Source of the DNA: Phallusia mammillata
Taxonomy: Eukaryota > Chordata > Ascidiacea > Phlebobranchia > Ascidiidae
DNA: 64,000 nt
Assembly (NCBI GenBank): GCA_003260075.1
Contig: QLIY01000393.1
Span: forward strand, 76,235 to 140,234
Direction of reading: 5' to 3'
Shown here: positions 1-12,600 of the stretch, in pieces
Layout of the letters: the number at the start of each line of letters is the position of its first letter
Numbering within the stretch: the stretch's first letter is position 1
Notes under the pieces: generated by a model
Told to the model about the DNA's origin: nothing
What the model saw: the letters and a program-made list of their open reading frames with translations, nothing else
Database searches by the model: none
Made by a program: the position numbers and the translations under genes

Positions 1-350
1 TAGAAAGATATAATATAGGTTTTACAGGTTATAGTTATATGTTGAAATGCTCTTAACTTCTTTCAACGTTGTCTTGTACTGGGCAGTGCACAAGTAAAAT
101 ACAAAATAGCCTTTTTTACTATCAAATAACATCAGATGAAAATAGCCTACAAGGCCTAGGTCTGCTGCGGCTGCCAGGCAGTTTGCTACTTAATCCGTTG
201 CCGATCGTGGTTTCAAGGTGAAGAACAGACATTTGCGACCACAAAAATGAGATAAGCTTCATAACATCTTTTCAGGTGCAAAAATTAAGTTCTAACTGTA
301 GAAAAGGAATTGCAACAAAAAAAGTTTAACTCGAAAGGGGCTCATGAGCA

Positions 351-3300
351 ATGGCTGATGGCGAAATTCATCTGTATGTGTGTAAAATTCCCCACGGCTA
401 TGGGTTGTTTCCGTTAATAATGGCAGTAGAAGATGTGTTGCGAGACAAAGAGGCTCTACTTACAATCAAGTTTGTAAGAAGTGACGATGGGAAACAAAAC
501 GGCGGTGTTGCCGAAATCATTCTTAAAAGCGACGAATGTGAATATTAGTACTTTGTTGTTTTGTGCTTTACTAAAGTTTCTTTTGTTGAATTGTAGTTGC
601 TCGCACACTAATGGCCGAAGGTCTGCCGATAAAGCATAAAAGCAAAATGTTCGAACTGGAGTTAACACGTTATTTACCAGATGAACGGTGCGACACTCAA
701 GGTTAATATTTAATTGCTTTGTATCATTAACAGTAACCGATGAAATAAAACGAAAAATAATGACCTCTATTGTTTGTGCCATGCAGTATGATGACGACTG
801 AAATTCACAAGTTTACCTTTAATCTATATTTGTAGCTATTTATAAATGTTTCCTTTTTGTTTTAAAACGCACATTAAATTTTACCCCACTAAGACCTTTA
901 GCACTACTCCTATTGTTCCAAAGAATACAAGTCCTGGCACGCCAGCAATAAACCCAATAATTGATGTATACTACTGTTTTGACGTGGCTCTTGGTTTGTT
1001 TGTATGAAACCGTCGGGTGTTATTTTGTATTGGGAAAAAAACTAATACTCTAATTATTTCATAATGCAAGAGAGGGAACATGTTGTATACGTTGTTCAGG
1101 TTCTCATGACCTCACTACTTTGTTTCGCAGATTTCCCCAATACTGCAGACTGCATTAGCACACAAATTATTTCAATGTTGTGTTTTGTCAGTTTCAACAA
1201 ACTCGTTTTTATTTCAGTCGTTTATGTTTGATTCCCTGACACGTACTACGGTTTGCCTAAATTTAGTGACATCTTATATTTTAGTTACAAATACCACAAA
1301 GTGTAATATAAAATTCTTGAAACTGTTTGTGTGAACCTTTTTTTAAAGATTTGGATCGAAAATGCGATTCTCAACCGTGGCTTCCAGCTAGGTGTCTCGA
1401 AAATCTCTTGTCACTACTGCGAGCATTCCTATCGCGTTACGTGATACCACTGCTGTTATGTTTGCAAGAATGGTTTATCAAAGGTCAATTTAAAATTGCT
1501 TTTTATATTTTTTGTGCTTCTGAAAAGTTTTGTTAGTTGATGTGTAATCCTTTAGTTGCATTATGTTTCTCTCTGCAAACCTAAGGTTTTCAACACTTTT
1601 AAGAGTTAAAACCAACAAAAACCTACAAACTATAGGTCGCTGAATTACTCTCTTTACTAAACACGTAGTATCTATCCGCTAGCGATTTGCAGATTTGATC
1701 ATTATCAATTTAAGTAAACTTGTTAATTAGTGCTGGACGGTCTCACCACCCAACGATCTTTGCGTGAAGACGAGGATGACGCCGCCAAAACCTGGTTCGA
1801 CATCTTGCAACGAAACATGAAGTTGTTTCAGGAGACTGGAAACAGGTTGAGGCACTAAATAAACATTTTAATGTTTCTGGGTAACATTATTATATGAATG
1901 TATTATTTATGTGAATATATTATCATATGAACATAAAAATTTGTAACAAATATTCAAAGAGCATAGGCCCAATTTAATTGCAACATTACTGGGGTTTAAT
2001 ATTACTGATTTGTAGATTCCAAATATTGGTCTTTTGTGATCTATTTCGGCAAACAGTAAGCAATTTAGCGACACTCGCAGTTAAAGTTTGTAACGTCAAG
2101 AATGGCGTTACAACACGTTCAATCCGGTTTCCTGTGAAGAAAATACTCAAAAATGTCATATCGAATAAATTGCATGGTAGAAGTAACGCTTACCCGAGTT
2201 TTGAACCAAGGTTACCTACAATTAGCCTAAAAACACTACATTGGCAGAAGTATTTTACAAAAAAAATACATACACCAATTTAAAGCAATGGTACCAATTT
2301 AATGCAAACACAAAAAACGAGGCTTAAATAACTTGTAAAACCAACAATACCGGACATTTGTGACATAGGTTTACGGTTGAGTGATTTACGATGTTACAAA
2401 GATTGGTCTGCTGCTTTGTTATGGGTCCCCTTGTTCGCTTTTTTTTCCTTTTTTTTCTTTTTCTTTTTGTCTCGCGCTGGTTGTTACGCTTTTGGTCAAG
2501 AAAGAGTTCTTGTCTTTTCTGTCACGTAACAAACTGCATGGCTTTGGATCAATCCTAGGCGTTGTAATAATATGAAACTATGTTACATGAATTCTACGTT
2601 CCGTGACAGGAAAACTTAAGTAAGGAGTAGATTAATTTTTGAATGTAACAAAGTTATCAATACGATTTGGCAATCCTAAAAATAGGGTTAAAGCCCGGAT
2701 GACATGACCTCGCGACTCGTAGTGTGGTGATTCCCGATTTAGAAGTTTCATGCTTTCTTGGTTGGTGCAATAAGGTATTCTTAAAAATTTTGTAACTTTT
2801 AGTTAGATGTAGATAATCCTTAAACCCTATACAATCTGGTTTTAGCTATTCCAGTTCTTTGGGTCAGAAATGTTCGTAATGCGTTACTCGTTTAGTATTT
2901 AAAATTTTAGCTTAATCGGCTAAATCAGGTCACCAAACTTTTTTCACTGCGCGCCGGATAAGTTTAACAATGATTTGCGCAAGCCGTATAGTTCACATGC
3001 CCCTGCGCCATCTTTCCGCGAAGCGATTTTTATCGGGACGCCAAGATATGGTCTTTCGGTATCCTGGTGATGCGAAAGGAATAGTCAGTTTAATCTAACG
3101 AGCAATACTTGTATATTACGTCACAAGTAACAAAAGAAGCCAATTGTTCGCGCACAATTAACACTTGTAGTCTTGTCTGTAACAAACTGGATTTGGATTT
3201 ATCCCGGGCGTTGTAACTAGTGGCAAAATCTACTAACACTATACCTCACAGGAGACCCACATTTAGCTAATTTTCGATAAGTGGCGCAAAGAGCACTTTT

Positions 3301-6300
3301 TACATTTGAAACGTTATATCTCTTACAATGCTTACGGTTAGGGTTATTAGGGTCGGGGTAAGGTTTTAACATTTAAAATTCAATAAAACTAGCAGAAAAC
3401 CTTAGTTACTATTGTAAAAATTTCAAAAATTTATTTCCCAACCAGTGGCGGCTTGTGTCTAAAATTTCTGGGGTGCTGCTCCAAATTTTAGCCTTTATTA
3501 AACAGCTGAAACAGTTTTGTTATTAAGCGAATCTCCCGCAGACAATAAAATGGGGGGGGGGGATTAAACATATATAAGTTGGCAATATATACAAAAGCCA
3601 AGTTCGATCGAATTCTATGCCTACCACGTTTGAAAAGAATTTAACAGCTGTTTGCTGCATTTTGCATTTATCTTAAATTTCTTGAAAATTATTATTCAGT
3701 CTCAGGAAACTAAAGCACACACCCTCGTGGCCATAAATAACCTGACGAATTTGTTGTAGATGTGTACTTTTGCAAACACGTCCTGCCGATACAACGAATG
3801 ACGCTATCCGAGCTTATTTTGATGAAGAGAATGCGAAAATTGAGCATATTTATCACATTCCTGATGGGATATTGCTGGTTTTTAACAGTCAAAAGGGTAA
3901 GAGAATGGAAAGTTATCATCAATAAAATAGACTAAGCTATTTGCAACATCAATATGTGCTGTTTACGTGTTTGTCTATTAGATGCTGATGGGGTTCTAAC
4001 TAAACGCAATGTGAAAATTGACAAACAACAAATTAAGATTGTTGCAAAGTCAGTTCCAAAGATGTATAACGATCGCTTGCTGTTGGAGGTATGGATGTTG
4101 ATTTAGTTTAAAATTATGACATCTTTTAAATTTGACAATTTAAATACTCTCAGGGTTCGCTTAAAGATAGTGACGATGTGAGAAAAATGCTTGAATGTTG
4201 TGATATAACAAGTGATGTCGTCAAGGAAATACAGCATCTAAAAAAATTAAAGATCCTTATTAAATTTGACAGGGATGTGGGTAAGGACTTCAAACTACGT
4301 AAATGTTCGTAATAATTTACAGTAAACAGAACAAGCAAAGCGTTGCAAACAAAAAAGAATCAGCTTGAACTACACGTGGTTATAACTTGTAGCTGACCCC
4401 ATATGTGCTACTGGTGTTTCGGAATTATTTGGCAACCTTGGAAATTATGCTGAAAAATATTTTAGACAGCCCACTTAAACCCCAATCTAACCCTTATGTC
4501 TAATTCTATGCTTTACTAAAGCTGCCTACATAATTCAAAACGGCCCGAACTCGAAATCGACGAGGACCTAACAAGCTGGTTTACCTTTGGGCGGCTATAA
4601 AGCGAATGAAGTATATAGCAATACGCACTTTACGTTTCCACCAGTTACTTGACAAAATCACGCACAACACAAAGTGAAAAAACAATACAAAGATAAGGTC
4701 TCACAGTGAAATTCGTCACATTCCCTCCAATGTAAGTTTATGTTACTTTCGTCGGATAACAGTCGTTACCGGGAGGTTTAGGCTGGTTAAGTCAACCGTT
4801 TTCTTGTATCCAAACTTTCCGTCGTATTTAACGCAACGCGTCCTCCCTTAAGACACCTTGCATGGGATTATAGACGAAAACAGCTGCAAAAGACTGTTCA
4901 AAGGTTCACGTGATGCACTAGTTCATTTGGCAAGTTTTCCTTATCTGCAGAAGTGCATGGGCTTGTACCACGGTTCCATCCGCTTTTGTTGAGTAGCAAG
5001 ACTCTCTTATGCAACTGTTTCTGCCAGCTGTAGCCTATCACGCAGTTGGCCAATCACCACTCGATACGAATGTGTCGTATCTCCAGTGGTGGGATTCTGG
5101 CGGTTCGCACCAGAAATTTTATGAGATCAGCGAACCGGTTAGCATTTCTGGTTACTGTCAATCGACTTTTTGTTACAGAATCTAAAAAAAATATGAGATT
5201 TGTGATAGAACCGGCTGACAAAAAATTTGAATCCCACCACTGCATATCTTTTTTTTTTAGCACTCCATCAAATGCAACTATCCAGCGAATAAGTAACTTT
5301 GTAATGTGAAACTGCGTTCAGGGTGAAGGTTTCCGGTCATCCATGTACGATCAAACAGTTTCGATGCAAGAACCTGACCGTCTCATTATATATTTGTGAG
5401 TGGTACATTGACCATAAATGACGTCCTCTTTCGCAACTAGTAACGCTGGTGCTTCTTACCAAATGTAGGCTACCTTCCTGTATATTAACATGTAGACTCA
5501 TCGATGACATTGATGTTTTGATTGATTTAGGTTTCGAAGCGCCGGGCGCATACCTGTACTTCTTTTCCTTTTAACTAGACTAGATCTTGTCCAACTAACG
5601 AAATACCGAGATTATTCAATTCTAATAACGACAAAGCAATCGAGCGTAAACTACATGACATAAAAAACAGGGTAGGTGAAAATATCAAGTTAGGCAAAAT
5701 TGATCAAAACAAACAACTCAAGAACACGTGGTACGAACAAAAAACAGAAAACTTGTAAAATTGAGTGATACAAAATAAATATGACAACAATGAATTGAAA
5801 ACCTTAGGTAAACACAGATCAAAAAACAATAACAACCACATAAAAGTCAATTAATTTCATTTTAAAGCATAACAATGATAAAATAATCAAAAGTCAGTGA
5901 ACGTGAATATTTTCAATTCGCTACAACTCTCACATTGTTTGCTTGTTGACAGATGTTGAAAGGGGGGGGGGTGTATGTGGACGTAGGTGTGTAAAAGCAT
6001 AACAATTATAAAATAATCAAAAGTCAGTGAACGTGAATATATACAATTCGCTACAACTCTCACATTGTTTGCTTGTTGACAGATGTTGAAACCATTGTGA
6101 AAAAAGTTTATGCAAGTGATTTGAAGCAATTTAATCTGAAGGTTTGGTACACTCTGTTTTTCGAGTAGTTTCAGATAATTAAAATAGCAACTTTACACAA
6201 ATCATGTTTTGCAGCCTTTTCGGATTTGCCACACTGACTGTGTCAGAGTAAACAAGCTGCCCAAAAACGCAAAGAACGACGCAATTAGGAGGGCGTTTAT

Positions 6301-6657
6301 GAACAAGAAAAAAGGTGGTGGAAAGGTGACAAAAGTTGAACGAAAAGGAAACAGCACAGAGGCAATCGTTTATTTCGCCAAGTATCAAGGTTTGTTCTTT
6401 ACTTTTTTATTCATGTCAAAAAGATTTAAACTTCTGGTTCTCATCTTCTGTAGATGCTGCACGGATTGTACATCGGGCTAAAACAATTGAGTTACTGGTC
6501 AGAAATAAACCTGTTGACATTTCACTCTACTTTCAAAACATGAGTGAAGAAAGTGAAACCAGAGACAGCCGTGAGGAATCAAGCGAAGAAGAGAAATATG
6601 TTCCCGTCACTAAACCGAAAAAGACGCAAAAACCAGTCAAGCGAACACAAAAAAGCC
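351..6657 (+). CDS. PARP14-like: N-terminal RRM-like exon block of the long PARP14-like gene (exons 1-10)
   Basis: Exons 1-2 give an RRM-like start (MADGEIHLYVCKIP, then VAEIILKSDE running over the splice). Exons 3-4 encode a leucine-rich helical stretch and the segment TTQRSLREDEDDAAK. Exons 5-7 form a second RRM-like unit (VLLQTRPADTTNDAIRAYF; DGILLVFNSQK; LKILIKFDRDV). Exons 8-10 form a third (ICHTDCVRVNKLPK, NSTEAIVYFAKYQ) and end in a charged Glu/Lys/Ser-rich linker at 6540-6657. Vertebrate PARP14 starts with RNA-recognition-like domains, so position supports the call more strongly than motif detail. Exons 3 and 4 rest only on open frame, splice sites and matching phase. Confidence 0.65.
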
Positions 6658-9600
6658 GTAAGTGTCCCAAGGCGCACAAATTTAACCCACTGTTTTGTAT
6701 ACTTTTTGAAATTAGTTTTATTCCGTCCAGTTGCATTATAGGCTAAAAAACTTTTCCATTGCTATATGTTATTTTCTGCCACTAAAAGAAATATTTGCCT
6801 TAATTCTAGGTACACCGGTGCAGGAATTTGAAATTGCCCCTCCCGTTGATGTAGATATCATTTTATTTGTTCGAAAATCAAAAGACGGATTCGAATCATT
6901 ACTCCGGGATCTTACGGGTATTGCGGAACTTGAAAGAACTGAAAAATCTTCTGCAAATGGAATGGATTTTAAATTTTGCTTTAAACCCTTTATCGAGGTA
7001 AGATAAACAGGAATTCACGACTGGAATTAACCCTTCAGCGCCCATGTAGACCAGCGATCATGGCACACTCCCATGTAAACTAGCTATTGAAGGCGTCGTT
7101 CGTCATACCGAATCAGCATGTCACCAAGCAGTTTTAATATTACGCCATCAATAGAACTGGCATACTATGATCTATATCTAAAGGCCACTGAATATTTCTA
7201 TTAAAGTAATTTTAATTAGCTAGTTGTGAAATGATGGCCTTAACAAGTGATTTGGATGAAGAAAACGCCCAAAAACTCGTGATGTAAAGCATTTCGAAGT
7301 GAACTGTGCTTTTCGTTATTTAGGATTTAGACGACGACTTAAAGTGGGGGGGGGGCAATCAACAAAAGTTCGAGGTTAAGTGCAAAAATGTAATGAACGC
7401 CTTTTTCGACCAATTTTCTTGCAAATCGGCTAGTTACGAACCAACTAACCTAATAAATCTTCGACGCTCAATGTTATTGAATGAAGAACACGATTATCTC
7501 AAAGTCGAAGTGAAGAGCAAAAAAGTGGTTGAAGTCAACGTCAGGTATGAACACATTAGTACTTTTAATTGACCCCAGCGTGTTGGATGTGTACCATTCT
7601 TTTACAACAAAACGGAATTGTTGCGTTATTGTCTCGTAAAGCAACCATCTCCCCGTAGCATACCCTTGTTTCTGTAAAGGGCACCATTAAGTACAATAGA
7701 TTGGTGTCCCAAACATACAAGGAAATACAATTTGGAAAAGTGACATGCAGCTTTAATTATTTGAATTACTAGGCTTAAACTGCAAATGGTTTTTTTGGTC
7801 GAATACCGAGCATCTCACGTTAATGTTTGAAGCATTGTGACATCACAAGCTTTCTTAATTCCACGTTAGTTTTACAGCATTCCAATTCTAAGCTTTCTTA
7901 CGTCACCAACGTTGTAGAAGCCAGCACAGGCCAAGAAGTACGCGTTTTTCACTATCTAACGCTTTAACGCATTAAAAACATTGTTTTTGCTCTTTCTTAG
8001 ATATCCTTAACACTATAGTTTCGTATGTTAGCAGGGCATAAATATGCAAATTTAAAGCTCGGGCCAGCTCGTGCAACTGATCGGCCTAGTACCTAGCATA
8101 AAAACAGCGATGTTCTTGCATGAATTCGCGTTCTATCGTAACTGTAATTTCATAAACTTTGATTTTTTACTACATTTCTTTTTTTGTGTATTGACGAAGA
8201 TGGAGTCTGACGTCACCAGGTCAAGTGAAAGTAACCGGGACCAGGCATGACGTCACTGCTGCTTTGGATTACCTCAAAGAAAAGTGTGACATCATTGAAG
8301 GAAACATGTCATTCCAAATACAACACTTTCGGTTGGTGTTATTGTTATTATGTTTTTCTTCTCGAAGTTTGTCCGACTCGTTTTGCCATCAACTGTTTGA
8401 TGTATTTTGCTGAAACTTACACAGATGGTAGGTATAGTTATGTAGGTGTGCTTTTTGCTTCGTTTATCTTGCTAACCCCATTTACTCCACCAAAATTGGT
8501 GAGTTTTAAAAAGTGTCGAAATTGGCTGAAATGTGGATAGCGTGTAGAATATGTCGATTGTAGTGTTTAACCCTGTAGCCCCAACAGAGGTGTCGATTTG
8601 TTTTGTTTTACTCTGTTTTGTCACTATATACCATTTTTTGTATAGTTTGTACTTTTAATAGCATAATTATTTAAGCCCAATACTGATCGCTGTGTTTTAC
8701 TGTGCAACACCAAACCAGGTTATAGTAAATGTGCAATGGCAAAATGTGCTGAGCCACACTTCTAGTTTCAAAAGGTTTGTTAGCAGTGTCATTAAAATAG
8801 CCTATGTGTTTGTAACAGTGCTTTGCGCGAATGCAACATTATTGATGGGATTGAAAAGAAACTGCAAAACGATGTTGAAATAAAGACGATGGAGGAAAAG
8901 AAAGATGGAAGTGGAAAAGTAATATTCAAGGGACCCAGGACACTGGTGGAAGAGGCTAAAGCGAAAATGCACGCAGCAGTTTTGGTAAAAAACGCCACAT
9001 TCTGTTAATTGGTTTTGTTGTTTTCTTTGCACAAACAGATTCGGATTGGTTTGAACTTCAAGTTCTATTTTCACCACCATAACGATATTTCTATTGGATA
9101 AAATTACAGTTTACGCAAAACCAAATAAATTTTATTGTAGCCTTATAAAGTCCCTGCAGGTAATAATGGTCCACTTATGAAATATTCCCTGCAACTAAAC
9201 ACTATTATACCAAACGCACAGGGATTTTAAAATCAAAACTAGACTTTCTCACACATTAAAATGCAAGCAATCGTTCTTAACTCATACCTTTCGATACCTT
9301 AACACGCTTTTGGTACCACGATCTTGACGATAATACGTTCTTTACTTACCTTATTAGGAGTTAACAACACGTTCTATACCAAACCTTGGAAGTCGGTCAG
9401 AGTTTCTTTTATCAGCTTTGAAAAACGATGAACATGAACTACAGGAAGGAATGGTTGATGTGCGACAAATTATTCAATCTCAGTTTGACACTGACAAAAT
9501 ATATGGTTAGTTTACCTAGATTTCTGATAATGCTTTGTTCCTGAGTTTGCTTTAGACTCGGATCAAAGAAAATAGATAAAGTATAGACCTATGGAAGAAA

Positions 9601-12600
9601 CCGACAAAATGGTGATAATGTGTCATATATTTTGTTTGTTCTTTGATTCTGTCGCAGAACCTGTTTTGTGAATGTCATAAAATGGTAAAAGTTTAAACAA
9701 CACCACACCATCACCATCACATTGTAAAACAAACTGTCGACTTCTTTGTCTCCTATTAGCAAAGAAATAGCGGACAAATACAAACATAAGTTGGCTTTAT
9801 GCAACGGTGAGAATAAATTTATGATGTAATACGATACTAGACCGACGTAAGAGTTTTGCGAGAACAATTAAAACAAGTGACAATCAAAAGCTTTTTTCCG
9901 GTTTATTGATGGGCGGAGAAACAAAATATTTAATATTGTGTAATTTTCTGTCTCCATGTGGCACTAAAATAACATTTTGCTTTCAGGTTCTACGGTACAG
10001 GAATTTCAAATTGCCCATTCTGTTGATGTGGATGTCATTTTATTTCTTCGAAAATCAAAGGATGCTTTTAATTCATTGCGTCAGAATCTTACGGGTGTCG
10101 CTGAACTTAAAATCATTACAAAATATTCAACAAACGGATTTGATATCAAATTTTGCTTTAAACCCTTTATCGAGGTACAACGTTAATTCGAGAACAAAAA
10201 CATGCCCGATAAAGTCATAGTCGATAAAAGTAGTCAACTTCATATTTTTTCGTTATTTAGGATTTAGACGACGACTTAAAGTACAATCAACATAAGTTCG
10301 AGGATAAATGCAAAAATGTAATGAACGCCTTTTTTAACCAATTTTCTTGCAAATCGGCAACTTACGAACCAACCAACCTAATGAGTCTTCGACGTGTAAT
10401 GTCTTGGAATGAAGATCACCACTATCTCAAAGTCAACAAAAATGTTTCTGAAGTCTACATTAAGTATGAGCTGTAACGTGAATATACCAGTTACTTATTT
10501 TTGAAGGGTTTAAGGTTTTTAAAAATTGTCTCCCAGTAGCATGGTATTTTTATATACAAGCCTGTGGCGTTGATCCCAGAGAAAATACAATTGAAATGCA
10601 ATATATATCAAATTCGCAAATCATTGATTATGTTGAGTTGAGTTTATTATTATTCCAAACCCATTACTAAAAACTTGTTTCTTGCTGCAATTACTTGCTT
10701 GTTGTTATACCATGGGGGGGGGGGCTCGCAAATCATTGATTATTTTGAGTTGAGTTTATTATTATTCCAAACCTATTGCTAAAAACTTGTTTCTTGCTGC
10801 AATTACTTGCTTGTTGTTATACCATGTGGTTAAAGAAACAGCATGTACGCTAACTGTGGTTTTGATTCCATTTCTTTTTTTGTTTCGATAAAGGTGGAGT
10901 CTGACGACACCGGGTCGAGTAAAAGTAACCGGGAACAAGCATGACGTCACAGCTGTCTTGAATCATCTTAAAGTAAAGTGTGACGTAATAGAAGATTACA
11001 TGCAATTTCAAACGCCACATTTTAGGTTGGTACCATTATTGTTTGTTTTTTTAATGGTTAATAAGCTCGTCAACTCAGCTGAATGGTCTTTTTTGGAGAG
11101 ATGTACCAAATCTTCTAAATTTGGGCTCAGCCGAAACCGAATATTCGGCAAAACTTAGACGTCACCCGAATTTGTACGTTGGGCGTTTGTCATGAAAACA
11201 AAAGTTTTTTGACCACGAAATGGCCTCGGCCATGATTGACAGCCTGTCAATAAATTACTGACTTTTTGTCTGGTAAAAACGATAATGTTTAAAAATAGTA
11301 ATAATTGACGCGATTTTAGCTCAGACTCAGTTTGAAAAAGTGTGTAGCACCTTGGTAAGCAGAAAAGACATGTTTTACATTTTTGCAAAAAATTATTCGG
11401 TTTCACCCAAATATTTTTGCAAAAATAGCTGATTCGGACGAATAAATTCGGCAAACCGAATATTCGGCAAACCGAATATTCGGCACAAGTCCACTTTAAA
11501 TAGCCTATATGTGTTTGTTAAAGTGCTTTGCGCGAATGCAACATTATTAATGGGATTGAAAAGAAACTGCAAAACGATGTTGAAATAAAGACGATGGAGG
11601 AAAAGAAAGATGGAAGTGGAAAAGTAATATTCAAGGGACCCAGGACACTGGTGGAAGAGGCTAAAGCAAAAATGCACGCAGTAGTTTTGGTAAAAATAAC
11701 TCTACAGAATCGGAATAATCACAAATTAAAATTTTATTTTCATTACCGGTCATTCTTGTATTAAACTCCCAAAACTATTTTGGCAAAACCACATTTATTT
11801 TACTCACATTTTCAATCATTTTAACAGGTCAAGCCAAAATTAAAATCATTTTGTGAAGATATGACAGCAACTAAAGCATTTCTTTTCTTGTTTCGCAGGA
11901 ATTAAGAACACATTCTTTGCCGCATCTTGGAATGCCTTCAGAGTTTCTCTTATCAGCCCTAAAAAACGATAAACACGAACTACGGGAAGAAATGGTTGAT
12001 GTTCGACAAATCATTCAATCTCAGTTTGCCACTGACAGAATATATGGTGAGTTATAGAAATCTTTAATAAATTTGACTTTGTTGTCAGTTAACACTTGCA
12101 AAGGTATCATAGTTTTCGTGTTTGTCAGCACTGTTGCAGAGAACAAGCTGACTTTTCTTAACTGTGTAAGTATTTTATTTTACTTTTATATCATTGTGTC
12201 TGATGTTATTTGCAGCGTCACTCCTCTTAAAACCAGGCGAGGTTTGCTTACAATATTGTGAGGTTTCTGAACTGAAAAAGGCATTGCGCATCTTGAGTGA
12301 AATTATTGAACAGAAGACGATCAAAGTAACAGAAGGATTCGACGAATTGATAAACACCCCTGAATGGATAAGATTCAAGCATAATCTTAGTTCTTCTGGA
12401 TGTTATCACATATACGTCAATGTAAGAGGTTATCGAGTTATTCTGACAGTAATAATGCGGTAAACGACGAAAGTCGAATTTACCTAACACTGGTTTTACT
12501 AAAAGTGTATATCTCTGTTTATTAAGTTCTTAAATTCAGAAACAATGTTTCAATTCTGTCAAACAACGATTTTTTTGCCGAAATAACCTAATCTCTCCAC

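Noticed and set aside
11125..11485. CCGAATATTCGGC palindromes as operator or regulatory sites
   Set aside because: The same motif fills several hAT-type elements (for example 19926-20354), so it is transposon sequence.
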